A stretch of 64,000 nt of DNA from assembly GCF_005871205.1 (NCBI RefSeq), contig NZ_SWKM01000013.1:496001-560000 (forward strand). The letters run 5' to 3'. The notes beneath the pieces were generated by a model. It searched no databases. It was not told where the DNA came from and saw only the letters and a list, made by a program, of their open reading frames with translations. This stretch comes from Marinobacter alexandrii (GTDB lineage Bacteria; Pseudomonadota; Gammaproteobacteria; Pseudomonadales; Oleiphilaceae). Positions 37,461 through 45,370 of this stretch are shown one piece after another. Made by a program: the position numbers and the translations under genes. Each line of letters starts with the position of its first letter. Positions within the stretch are counted from its first letter, which is position 1.

Positions 37461-38213
37461 ATGAGCAAAACGCTGCCCTTCCGTCAGGCACCCATCCCAC
37501 TCAAGGCCTCGTGTCATACCTGCAGCCTGAGCAAGCTTTGCCTGCCGCTGGCCGTTAATGAAACCGACCTTGAAAGCCTGGAAGACATTGTCCAACAGGG
37601 ACGGATTTATAATCGGGGTGAGCACATCTTCGACCAGAGCACCTCTTTCCGCTCCTGCTTTGCGGTGCGCAGTGGGGCTGTCAAGACGTCGATTGTTTCC
37701 GAGGATGGCGAGGAGCAGATAACGGGCTTTTTCCTGCCCGGGGAGCTGGTAGGGCTCGATAGCATGAGTGGGGATTTTTACGCCTGCACCGCAAAGGCAC
37801 TGGAGCGAACCAGTATTTGCGAATTTCCGGTGCAGAAACTGGAGGAGCTGACATCCAGGTTACCCGACCTGCAGCATCACATGTACCAGCTGATGAGCCA
37901 GGAAATTCAGCATAGCCACCAGCTGACAATGCTGTTGAGCAAAAACACCGCCGAAGAACGCATTGCTGCACTGCTGCTGTCGCTGTCCAGCCGGTTTCAG
38001 CGCCGACGATTGTCCGGCATCCGTTTCAGCCTGCCGATGGCACGTAACGATATTGCCAATTTCCTGGGCCTGGCGGTTGAAACCGTCAGCCGGGTGTTTA
38101 CCCGCTTCCAGAATCAGGGCCTGATCAGGGCCCGAGGTCGTGAGGTGGAGTTGTTGGACATACCAGCTCTGCAAGGCGTTTCGCGGGAGTTGTCCCGTCA
38201 GGTCTGCCCATAA
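37461..38213 (+). CDS. anr: FNR/Anr-type oxygen-responsive transcription regulator
   Basis: This 250-residue CRP/FNR-family regulator switches anaerobic genes. The four iron-sulfur cluster cysteines are in the expected pattern: Cys18, Cys21 and Cys27 in SCHTCSLSKLCLP, and Cys109 in FYACTA. The cyclic-nucleotide-like beta barrel covers about 40-150 and the DNA-binding HTH is at the C-terminus, with ETVSRVFTRFQNQGLI carrying the Glu and Ser/Arg contacts to TTGAT. It has a perfect FNR box right upstream, so it probably regulates itself. The protein should therefore be a 4Fe-4S sensor of oxygen like FNR or Anr. Confidence 0.95.
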   Translation: MSKTLPFRQAPIPLKASCHTCSLSKLCLPLAVNETDLESLEDIVQQGRIYNRGEHIFDQSTSFRSCFAVRSGAVKTSIVSEDGEEQITGFFLPGELVGLDSMSGDFYACTAKALERTSICEFPVQKLEELTSRLPDLQHHMYQLMSQEIQHSHQLTMLLSKNTAEERIAALLLSLSSRFQRRRLSGIRFSLPMARNDIANFLGLAVETVSRVFTRFQNQGLIRARGREVELLDIPALQGVSRELSRQVCP

Positions 38214-38236
38214 CAGACGCCGGCCACGGACTGGAC

Positions 38237-39112
38237 TCAGTCGACCGGCGTTTTCTCATCCTGCCCGTTTTGCGCCTTCATCATGGCGAACTCTTCCACC
38301 AATCCGGAGCGCCAAGGCAGCTGTTTGATTCCAAATGTATTGCGGATCTTGGTGCAGATCAACGTGGTGTTCACCGGCTCAAGGTGGCCCCAGTCCGGCA
38401 CCTCATCCACCACACGGGTATCTTCGGGAATGCCCGGAAGCCCCGCGATCGCCAGGCCCAACTCATACAGGTTGATCTCCTCCGCTCCGGCGTACTGGAA
38501 CGTACCCCAGACCTCGGCACCACAATCGATCTGCTGAATCACCGCTGTAACCACCCGAGCCAGATCCCGCGCCGCCACCGGCTGGCCACGGCAGCGGCCC
38601 GGCAACATCAGGGTTTCGCCGGACGCGGTGCTGGCCTGAACCTTGCGAATAAAGCGGGCCAGACTCCAGCCAGTGCGCAAAATTATATGCCGAGGCAGTA
38701 GAGTACGCAGTGCCTGTTCGCATTCCCACTGCCAGTTGCCCAGTTCATTGCAGGGGTGCCCCGGGTTCGAGGTGATGTAACCTGTTTGCTTGCGGCCATC
38801 GAATACGTAGCACGACGACAGCTGTAACAACGCCATGCCACGATCACGGGCAAACTCGGCAATGGCTACGGGCAGGGAAAAGGCAGCCTTATGGGTGCCC
38901 TCAGGGTCGTTCTGGGCGACTTCGGGATCGGACAGCCAAAGCGCATTGACGATCAGATCCGTATCTTCCGGAATCCAGTTCTCCAGAGCATCAAGATTGG
39001 CACCGGCGGGATCGCTGACCAGCAAGGGGCTTACCTGCAGCGGCGTCTCACGCAGACGCTCCAGCACCAATTTGCCCAAGGGGCCATAATCATGAACAAC
39101 AAGCACGTGCAC
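38237..39112 (-). CDS. RmlD-like extended SDR protein lacking the catalytic Tyr-Lys pair
   Basis: This 291-residue protein resembles dTDP-4-dehydrorhamnose reductase (RmlD), a Rossmann-fold NAD(P)-dependent sugar nucleotide enzyme. It keeps the SSCYVFDG segment near 99-106. However, the YxxxK active-site pair expected near 124-128 reads Leu124-Gly-Asn-Trp-Gln128, so it is probably inactive as a reductase or uses other residues. The N-terminal HDYGPLGKLVLERL lacks a full GxxGxxG. No sugar-biosynthesis genes are near. It may be a regulator or binding protein; its function is unknown. Confidence 0.8.
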   Translation of the reverse strand: MHVLVVHDYGPLGKLVLERLRETPLQVSPLLVSDPAGANLDALENWIPEDTDLIVNALWLSDPEVAQNDPEGTHKAAFSLPVAIAEFARDRGMALLQLSSCYVFDGRKQTGYITSNPGHPCNELGNWQWECEQALRTLLPRHIILRTGWSLARFIRKVQASTASGETLMLPGRCRGQPVAARDLARVVTAVIQQIDCGAEVWGTFQYAGAEEINLYELGLAIAGLPGIPEDTRVVDEVPDWGHLEPVNTTLICTKIRNTFGIKQLPWRSGLVEEFAMMKAQNGQDEKTPVD

Positions 39113-39273
39113 GAGGGTTCAAAGCCTCCAGAACTTCACTGATTTGACGGAATTGCCGAACCGGTCTGGCCAATGGTTAACAAGGATCGGTCTCTACAAT
39201 AACAGCCAACTACAAGCGCTGGCAGTTTTCTCTTTACCTTTTCTTTCAACAGTCTACAACAGCAGGATTCGAG

Positions 39274-39630
39274 ATGCTGAAACAACAGAGCCACATCGTG
39301 GCGCCGATTCCAGACGAACTGCGTACCCGGGCACTCTACACCGTGGAACAGCTGCGGGAACGTGGCAAAGCCGACAAGGTCGCCATCGACCAGCTGTTTG
39401 AGCTTATTGTGGAACTGACCGATGCGGGTCTCGACTTCTTTTTCCTTGAGCCACTGCGCCGCCTGAACGCCGGCAGCATGATGATGGGCATGGCTAAAGT
39501 GGGCATCAGCAGCATGCTCAAGGGCAGCAAGATGGTGGTGCACAAGGTTCTGAAAAAACTGGATGATCGAAGCCTGGACGCGATTCTGAGCTTCATTGCC
39601 GAAATCATTCACGAGCCGGAACCGGCCTGA
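39274..39630 (+). CDS. Conserved-looking hypothetical protein (118 residues)
   Basis: I do not recognise this family. The sequence is mostly predicted helix (ELRTRALYTVEQLRERGKADKVAIDQLFELIVELTDAG) and has a short hydrophobic, Met-rich stretch (SMMMGMAKVGISSMLKGSKM) that could be an amphipathic or membrane-touching helix. The acidic C-terminus ends IIHEPEPA. Its codon use matches neighbouring genes and its ATG is divergent from the RmlD-like gene, with 160 bases between. No function is inferred. Confidence 0.72.
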   Translation: MLKQQSHIVAPIPDELRTRALYTVEQLRERGKADKVAIDQLFELIVELTDAGLDFFFLEPLRRLNAGSMMMGMAKVGISSMLKGSKMVVHKVLKKLDDRSLDAILSFIAEIIHEPEPA

Positions 39631-39668
39631 ACCAGACCCGACTCGTGTCAGGCCCGGCTATAACACGG

Positions 39669-40745
39669 CTATAGATAGACGCGCGGCACCCGGGCAGTGA
39701 TGCCCGTTAGCAACTCATAGGAAATGGTACCGGCGCAGCTGGCCACTTCATCCACGGCCACGGTTCCACCCCAGAGTTCAACCGGATCACCGGCCTTGGC
39801 GTCGGGCGCATTGCTCAGATCCACCGCGAGCATGTCCATGGACACCCGGCCAAGCAGGCGAATCCGCTTGCCATTGACGGCAGCGGGCGTGCCAGTGCCG
39901 GCGTGGCGCGGATAACCATCACCATAGCCGATGGCCACCATGCCCATGGGCGTATCCCGGTCGGCGACAAAACCGGCACCGTACCCTATCGACTCGCCGG
40001 TACGAACAAACCGGGTGTTGATCAGCGGTGCTTCCAGTGACATTACCGGTTTCAGGCCCAGCTCCGGGCCGGTCTGGCCCAGCTTTGGCGAACCACCGTA
40101 GAGCATGATGCCCGGGCGGCTCCAGTCGTACAGAGGCTGGTCATGGATGAAATGGGCGGCGGAATTACCGACGCTCCTCATCAGTTCAGGCCAAGCCGCT
40201 GTGGCTTCTTCAAAGCACAGGGTCTGTTCCGCCGTCATTGTGCTGACATTGTCGTCGGCACAGGCAAAATGGGTAACGAAACCAAGCAGCCCCGGGCGAG
40301 CGCCCATGGCATCCAGCCGTGTCATCACCTGCATCAGCTCACCGGACTGGAACCCTAGCCGGTTCATGCCGCTGTTCACCTTGAGCCAGAACGCCGGTCG
40401 GGCACCGGCCTGGGCCAGCCAGTCCAGTTGGTGATGCCCATGCACTACCGGCTCGAATCCGCGCCGGGCACACAATTCAAAATCTTCCGGGGCGTGCACG
40501 CCCTGCAACATGACCACCGGTTGCAGCAGACCAGCATCTCGAATGGCCTCGGCTTCACCCAGACAGGCCACGGCGTACTTGGGGGCGTCGTCGGCCAGGG
40601 CCTGAGCCACCGGCACGATACCATGGCCATAGCCATCCGCTTTTACCACCGCCATCGCCAGGGCTGGCGCGGCGCGCTCGGAAGCCAGTCGGTAATTATG
40701 GCGCAGTGCCTCCAGATCAATGCGGGCGACGGTACTGCGCGGCAT
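39669..40745 (-). CDS. alr: Alanine racemase
   Basis: Alanine racemase makes D-Ala for peptidoglycan using PLP. The 358-residue sequence has the lysine nucleophile in VVKADGYGHG near residue 34-42 (the PLP lysine) and the later tyrosine loop SIGYGAGFVADRDTPMG. The C-terminal beta domain contains RVSMDMLAVDLS and VELWGG. It begins right after dnaB: the dnaB stop overlaps the alr ATG by one base (TGATG). This dnaB-alr order is conserved in Pseudomonas. It is the last gene of the S6/L9 operon block. Confidence 0.96.
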   Translation of the reverse strand: MPRSTVARIDLEALRHNYRLASERAAPALAMAVVKADGYGHGIVPVAQALADDAPKYAVACLGEAEAIRDAGLLQPVVMLQGVHAPEDFELCARRGFEPVVHGHHQLDWLAQAGARPAFWLKVNSGMNRLGFQSGELMQVMTRLDAMGARPGLLGFVTHFACADDNVSTMTAEQTLCFEEATAAWPELMRSVGNSAAHFIHDQPLYDWSRPGIMLYGGSPKLGQTGPELGLKPVMSLEAPLINTRFVRTGESIGYGAGFVADRDTPMGMVAIGYGDGYPRHAGTGTPAAVNGKRIRLLGRVSMDMLAVDLSNAPDAKAGDPVELWGGTVAVDEVASCAGTISYELLTGITARVPRVYL

Positions 40746-42151
40746 CAGTATTCACCGCCGTAATCGCCGTAGTTACCGTGGGCGAGATCCTCGAACTTGG
40801 TGAACTTACCGATGAACGCCAGGCGAATGGTACCAATCGGGCCATTCCGCTGCTTACCGATGATGATCTCGGCAATGCCCTTGTCCTGAGAGTCTTCGTT
40901 GTACACTTCGTCCCGGTACACGAACATGATGACGTCGGCGTCCTGCTCGATGGCGCCGGATTCCCGCAAGTCCGAGTTCACCGGGCGCTTGTTGGGCCGC
41001 TGCTCCAGGCTTCGGTTGAGCTGGGACAGGGCCACCACCGGGCAACTCAATTCCTTGGCAATACCCTTCAGGGACCGGGAGATCTCGGAGATCTCCGCGG
41101 TCCGGCCTTCGGTGTTGCCGGGTACCCGCATCAACTGCAGGTAGTCGACCATGATCAGGCCAATCTTGCCGTCGTTTTCCCGGGCAATCCGGCGGGCCCG
41201 GGACCGCATTTCGGTAGGGCTCAGGCCCGGGGTGTCGTCGATGTACAGTGGCTTGTCCTTGAGCAGGCTAACCGCCGAGGTCAGGCGGGGCCAGTCGTCC
41301 TCTTCGAGCTTACCGCCCCGGACCTTGGTCTGATCAATCCTACCCAGGGACGACAGCATCCGCATGGCCAGCGCATCCGCGGGCATCTCCATACTGAATA
41401 CCAGCACCGGGGTGCCGGTACTGATCAGCGCGTTCTCAACAATGTTCATGGCAAAGGTGGTCTTACCCATGGAGGGCCGCCCTGCCACGATAATCAAATC
41501 TGCCGGCTGCATACCGGAGGTCTGGTCGTCCAGATCCCGAAACCCGGTGGTCAGGCCGGTGGTCTGTTCACCGGACTCGAACAGTTCCTCAATCCGGCTC
41601 AGGGCCTTGGTCAGGATCGGATTGATGGCCTGCGGGCCAGAACCTTCCTTGACCCGGGATTCTGCAATCTGGAATACGTTGCGCTCAGCCTCATCCAGGA
41701 TCTCGTTACTGTTGCGGCCCTGGGGGTTAAAAGCCGAATCAGAAATCTTGCCGGACACTTCCACCAGTTGGCGCAGCACCGATCGCTCACGGACGATATC
41801 GGCATAGGCCCGGATATTGGCAGCCCCCGGAGTTTTTTCCGCCAACTCGGCCAGATAGGCCAGCCCGCCAGCGTCTTCAATATCCCCGGCACGCTCCAGG
41901 AATTCCGCCAGCGTCACCACATCCAGGGGTTCACTCTCGCTGGCCAGTCGCTCCACTGCCCCGAAAATCAACCGGTGATCCTGTCGGTAGAAGTCGCCGG
42001 CGGAAATAATTTCCGACACTTCATCGAACCGACGGTTATCGAGCATAAGGCCACCCAGAACGGCCTGCTCGGCTTCAACCGAATGCGGCGGTACTTTGAT
42101 GCGACTGGTTTCTAGATCACTACTGGCAGGTTTCAGGTTGGGCTTGGCCAT
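40745..42151 (-). CDS. dnaB: Replicative DNA helicase DnaB
   Basis: DnaB unwinds DNA at the replication fork as a hexamer. The 468-residue protein has the N-terminal collar (PPHSVEAEQAVLGGLMLDN), a linker, and a RecA-like motor with Walker A GRPSMGKTTFAMN and Walker B LIMVDYLQLM. The late QLNRSLEQRPNKRPVNSDLRESGAIEQDAD motif (arginine finger region) is diagnostic. There is no intein. It lies downstream of rplI and a terminator pair, 1-base overlapped with alr. Together they form the conserved ribosomal-replication block. Confidence 0.97.
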   Translation of the reverse strand: MAKPNLKPASSDLETSRIKVPPHSVEAEQAVLGGLMLDNRRFDEVSEIISAGDFYRQDHRLIFGAVERLASESEPLDVVTLAEFLERAGDIEDAGGLAYLAELAEKTPGAANIRAYADIVRERSVLRQLVEVSGKISDSAFNPQGRNSNEILDEAERNVFQIAESRVKEGSGPQAINPILTKALSRIEELFESGEQTTGLTTGFRDLDDQTSGMQPADLIIVAGRPSMGKTTFAMNIVENALISTGTPVLVFSMEMPADALAMRMLSSLGRIDQTKVRGGKLEEDDWPRLTSAVSLLKDKPLYIDDTPGLSPTEMRSRARRIARENDGKIGLIMVDYLQLMRVPGNTEGRTAEISEISRSLKGIAKELSCPVVALSQLNRSLEQRPNKRPVNSDLRESGAIEQDADVIMFVYRDEVYNEDSQDKGIAEIIIGKQRNGPIGTIRLAFIGKFTKFEDLAHGNYGDYGGEY

Positions 42152-42247
42152 AACAACGTCTTCTGCTGGGTAACACGAATGGTCCAGTTTACGGGGAACG
42201 CTTCGGGTTTGGGAGAGGCTGACAAAAAACTAAGAATACCAGAAAGC

Positions 42248-42310
42248 AACGGGCCCGAAACCGTCGCCGGTTCGGGCCCGTTCAATCAAGCTAGGCCGGC
42301 AGCGCCGGCC
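42248..42310 (-). terminator. Tandem hairpins between rplI and dnaB
   Basis: The first has perfect 12-bp arms at 42248-42259 and 42271-42282; the second has 7-bp arms at 42294-42300 and 42304-42310. No long T-run follows on the minus strand, so this is a terminator of uncertain strength, or an attenuator for dnaB. Confidence 0.65.
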
Positions 42311-42330
42311 AGGCTGGACGCCGCAACAAG

Positions 42331-42777
42331 TTACGCCGCAACAACCGCCAGCTTAACAGTCACTTCTACGTCCGAGTGCAGCTGCAGCTCGATTTCGTAC
42401 TCGCCGGTCACGCGAATCGGACCTTCGGGCAGACGAACTTCGCTCTTCTCGACTTCAGTGCCACCAGCGGTGATCGCATCAGCGATGTCACGCACACCGA
42501 TAGAACCGAACAGCTTGCCTTCTTCACCAGCCTTGGAGCTGACGGTGAAGGATGCGCCTTCCAGAGCTTCAGCGCGTGCCTGGGCAGCAGACTGCTTCTC
42601 GGCAGCGGCCTTTTCCAGCTCGGCGCGACGCTCTTCGAACGCCTTCAGGTTTGCTTCGGTGGCAGGTACAGCCTTGCCATAGGGAAGCAGGAAATTACGA
42701 CCGTAACCGGCCTTAACCTTTACCTTGTCACCCAGGGAGCCAAGGTTTGCAACTTTCTCGAGCAGAATAACTTCCAT
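42331..42777 (-). CDS. rplI: 50S ribosomal protein L9
   Basis: L9 binds 23S rRNA at the base of the L1 stalk. The 148-residue protein begins [32 protein letters not shown], the classic N-terminal domain. A long connecting helix ([31 protein letters not shown]) follows, and then the C-terminal RNA-binding domain. It follows the DUF2232 membrane gene by 20 bases and precedes dnaB by about 180 bases with two hairpins between. Identification is certain. Confidence 0.97.
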   Translation of the reverse strand: MEVILLEKVANLGSLGDKVKVKAGYGRNFLLPYGKAVPATEANLKAFEERRAELEKAAAEKQSAAQARAEALEGASFTVSSKAGEEGKLFGSIGVRDIADAITAGGTEVEKSEVRLPEGPIRVTGEYEIELQLHSDVEVTVKLAVVAA

Positions 42778-42797
42778 CTCGTTAACCTCTTCGTGCT

Positions 42798-43664
42798 TTA
42801 TTCAGCCGGCCCGGCAGGCGTTATACGCTTCCGGATATCCAGCCAGCTATCCACAAAAGCCAGAACCACTAACAGAATCATCAGGCTTGGGCCCAGCAAA
42901 ACCAGCGCAATGTAAAACAGCACCAGCCACTGACCACTCAGCTTTTTACGTCCAACGATGCCATGAATCAGGGCCAGGCTCGCCAAAAACAGCGGTGTCC
43001 CAGCCACCCAGACCAGCAACATGGAATTCAGCCCAAGTACCGGGCCAATCACCATGATGACTGCACACACCACCGCAACGGCGGGCGACAGCTTCAGGGC
43101 ATGAAATTCCGAGCGGAATCCACCGGGGTTATAAAGCCCCGCCTGCCATGACCTGGCCAACATCGTCATACCGATGCCAGTGGCCAGGTAGGTACCCGCC
43201 ATACTGGCATTCATGGTGTCCCGAATGACCTGTTCGAGGTCGCCCCCGAGGGTTCGGGCCACATCGGCATTGTACTGTTCGTAAAAGCTGACCCCGGCCT
43301 GGACCAGATCATCCAGTAATCCGGGGTAGATCACCGGCAACATAAGCCCGGTGACAATCGCCAGAAAACTCCCTCCGAGAAGGGCTCTTTCCCAGGACAG
43401 CGTGGTTCTGAGCACTGACGCCATCAGCATTACCTGCAGCAATACCGCCAGAGCAGTCGGGTCTTGCCCGAACCAGCTCCAGCCGAGTGCCGGAAGCAAT
43501 GCCCAGAGGCCAACATTCAGCCCCTTACTGATGCCAAGCCTGAGAATCACCAGGCCGACAACCGCTGCGCCAATCCAGAACAGCAAAGGTACCGCAGTCG
43601 TGACTGCTGCTACCGCACTGGCCTGAAGGGGACCGCGCATTACAAATTGTGCGAGTGCACGCAT
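42798..43664 (-). CDS. DUF2232 membrane protein
   Basis: This 288-residue hydrophobic protein with about eight predicted helices belongs to the DUF2232 (YybS-like) family, whose role is unknown. It sits between rpsR and rplI, exactly where Pseudomonas and other gammaproteobacteria carry it. It has no signal peptide and both termini appear cytoplasmic; the acceptable late segment [10 protein letters not shown] ends it. Its conserved place in a ribosomal operon suggests a role tied to growth or translation, but no function can be stated. Confidence 0.88.
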   Translation of the reverse strand: MRALAQFVMRGPLQASAVAAVTTAVPLLFWIGAAVVGLVILRLGISKGLNVGLWALLPALGWSWFGQDPTALAVLLQVMLMASVLRTTLSWERALLGGSFLAIVTGLMLPVIYPGLLDDLVQAGVSFYEQYNADVARTLGGDLEQVIRDTMNASMAGTYLATGIGMTMLARSWQAGLYNPGGFRSEFHALKLSPAVAVVCAVIMVIGPVLGLNSMLLVWVAGTPLFLASLALIHGIVGRKKLSGQWLVLFYIALVLLGPSLMILLVVLAFVDSWLDIRKRITPAGPAE

Positions 43665-43690
43665 GGTCCCAAGTCCTGTTTATCTGTTAC

Positions 43691-43921
43691 TTAGTTGTCG
43701 TGGCTGTCCGAGTACGGCAGCAGTGCCAGGTAGCGGGCACGCTTGATAGCGGTAGCCAGCTGACGCTGATAACGTGCTTTGGTGCCGGTAATGCGGCTGG
43801 GCACGATTTTGCCGGTTTCAGTGATGTAGCCTTTCAGGGTGTCCAGATCCTTGTAATCGATCTCTTTAACACCTTCTGCCGTGAAGCGGCAGAATTTACG
43901 ACGTCTGAAAAAACGAGCCAT
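43691..43921 (-). CDS. rpsR: 30S ribosomal protein S18
   Basis: S18 pairs with S6 on the platform of the 30S subunit. The 76-residue sequence [25 protein letters not shown] and [30 protein letters not shown] is standard. It starts 25 bases after rpsF. No priB gene lies between the two, in contrast to E. coli. Confidence 0.97.
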   Translation of the reverse strand: MARFFRRRKFCRFTAEGVKEIDYKDLDTLKGYITETGKIVPSRITGTKARYQRQLATAIKRARYLALLPYSDSHDN

Positions 43922-43946
43922 AACTTAACTCCTCAACTCCGGTTAA

Positions 43947-44375
43947 TTACTCTTCTTCGTCCTGGGTCTCAGCTTTCTGACGGTCGTTTTGACGATCATC
44001 AGATTCTGCTGAACGACGCGGACGGTCGTCTCCGCCGGAACGACGGTCCTCACGGGACTCGGCAGCTTTCATCGGAGACAGATCGGTAACAGCTTCATCA
44101 CGACGCAGAATCAGGTCGCGAATGATGGCATCGTTAAACCGGAAGTTGTGAGTCAGCTCGTCCATCGCGGCCTGTGAACATTCAACGTTCATCAGCACGT
44201 AGTGAGCTTTGTGAATCTTGTTGATCGGGTATGCCATGTGACGACGGCCCCAATCTTCCAAGCGATGTACCTGACCGCCATCTTCAGTGATGACGCCGGT
44301 ATAACGCTCGATCATCGCGGGCACCTGCTCGCTCTGATCCGGATGTACCATGAAAACGATTTCGTAGTGACGCAT
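43947..44375 (-). CDS. rpsF: 30S ribosomal protein S6 (Glu-ending tail, RimK substrate)
   Basis: S6 binds 16S rRNA with S18. The 142-residue protein begins [25 protein letters not shown], includes [22 protein letters not shown], and ends in a long charged, disordered tail (from about residue 105) finishing TQDEEE. RimK of E. coli adds further glutamates to such a C-terminal glutamate; here the tail already ends in three. The rimBK operon is in the same window at about 8 kb. The leader upstream carries hairpins that may be an S6-S18 autoregulatory site. Confidence 0.96.
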   Translation of the reverse strand: MRHYEIVFMVHPDQSEQVPAMIERYTGVITEDGGQVHRLEDWGRRHMAYPINKIHKAHYVLMNVECSQAAMDELTHNFRFNDAIIRDLILRRDEAVTDLSPMKAAESREDRRSGGDDRPRRSAESDDRQNDRQKAETQDEEE

Positions 44376-44471
44376 GAGTTCTCCCTACGGTTTAAACAGC
44401 TTTCTTTTTGACCGCCACTTGAAATACCGGCGGCAAAACGTGAAAGCAAGGAGGTGACAGCCTTAGCTGTC
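44376..44471 (-). promoter_or_regulatory. Candidate S6-S18 autoregulatory leader of rpsF
   Basis: On the minus strand the leader shows two hairpins: one at 44456-44471 with 6-bp perfect arms, and one at 44406-44438 with a TTTTG/CAAAA base, a single bulge and a CCGCC-GGCGG stem. S6:S18 leaders also use a CCG-bearing hairpin. The match is structural only. Confidence 0.4.
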
Positions 44472-44561
44472 GGTTTCTTTTTGCTTTATCAATAAGGCTT
44501 TACAAGAAAGGCTCGATCAAAAGCTCGGCTGAGCATGCCTGACAAACAGGCAATACAAAGC

Positions 44562-44581
44562 CACCCCTTGGAAAAGGGGTG
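44562..44581 (-). terminator. Hairpin between rlmB and rpsF
   Basis: CACCCCTT (44562-44569) and AAGGGGTG (44574-44581) pair around GGAA. On the minus strand it lies about 36 bases after the rlmB stop, so it can end rlmB transcription; the T-run is weak. Confidence 0.55.
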
Positions 44582-44617
44582 ACGTATTCTAGGCGGACAG
44601 GGGCTTCTGTGCAAGGG

Positions 44618-45355
44618 TTAACCAAGGCGCTGGCGCAAGGCCTGGTATAGGCAAACACCCGTAGCCACGGACACATTAAGGCTGTCGACATGACCAAGCA
44701 TGGGAATGTTGATGAGCTGGTCACAGTGCTCCCGGGTCAGGCGGCGCATGCCCTTGCCCTCTGCCCCCATCACCAAGGCGACCGGACCCTTGAAGTCGGC
44801 CTGGAACAGCGTTGCATCCGCCTCGCCGGCAGTACCAATCAACCAGACCCCCTGATCCTTCAGGATTCTCAGGAAACGGGCAAGGTTGGTCACCCGCACA
44901 AACGGCACAGTTTCAGCCGCGCCACAGGCTACCTTTCTAGCCACTGGCGTCAAGGATGCCGATTTGTCTTTTGGCACAATCACCGCCTGAACACCCACGG
45001 CATCGGCGGTACGCATGCAGGCTCCCAGATTGTGGGGATCGGTGACGCCATCCAGCACCAACAGGAACGGCGGCTTGTCACTGCCAGCCAGCTGGGCCAG
45101 CAGATCGTCTTCGGTCCATTCCCGGCTCTCGCTCACGGCAGCCACGATGCCCTGGTGCACACCAGATACGCGCTCATCCAGTTCCCGACGGTGAACCACT
45201 TTCCAGCGAACGCCCAAACCGTCAAGCGCATCGGTCACGCTTTTGACTCGCTTATCCTGCCTGCCGGTCTGGATCCAGACCTGCTGCAACCGCTCGGGCT
45301 CACGCTTGAGGACAGCCTCAAACGCGTGCCAGCCAAACACAAATTCTCCGGACAC
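44618..45355 (-). CDS. rlmB: 23S rRNA (guanosine-2251-2'-O)-methyltransferase RlmB
   Basis: RlmB methylates G2251 in the peptidyl-transferase P loop. The 245-residue SpoU-class (SPOUT) protein has an N-terminal RNA-binding domain (SGEFVFGWHAFEAVLKREPERL) and a C-terminal knot. The knot's SAM motifs are LDGVTDPHNLGACMRTADAVG, VMGAEGKGMRRLT and IPMLGHVDSLNVSVATGVCLY. It starts 15 bases after rnr and is transcribed with it. The rnr-rlmB pairing is standard in gammaproteobacteria. Confidence 0.96.
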   Translation of the reverse strand: MSGEFVFGWHAFEAVLKREPERLQQVWIQTGRQDKRVKSVTDALDGLGVRWKVVHRRELDERVSGVHQGIVAAVSESREWTEDDLLAQLAGSDKPPFLLVLDGVTDPHNLGACMRTADAVGVQAVIVPKDKSASLTPVARKVACGAAETVPFVRVTNLARFLRILKDQGVWLIGTAGEADATLFQADFKGPVALVMGAEGKGMRRLTREHCDQLINIPMLGHVDSLNVSVATGVCLYQALRQRLG

Positions 45356-45370
45356 TGACTCTGCTTCCTG

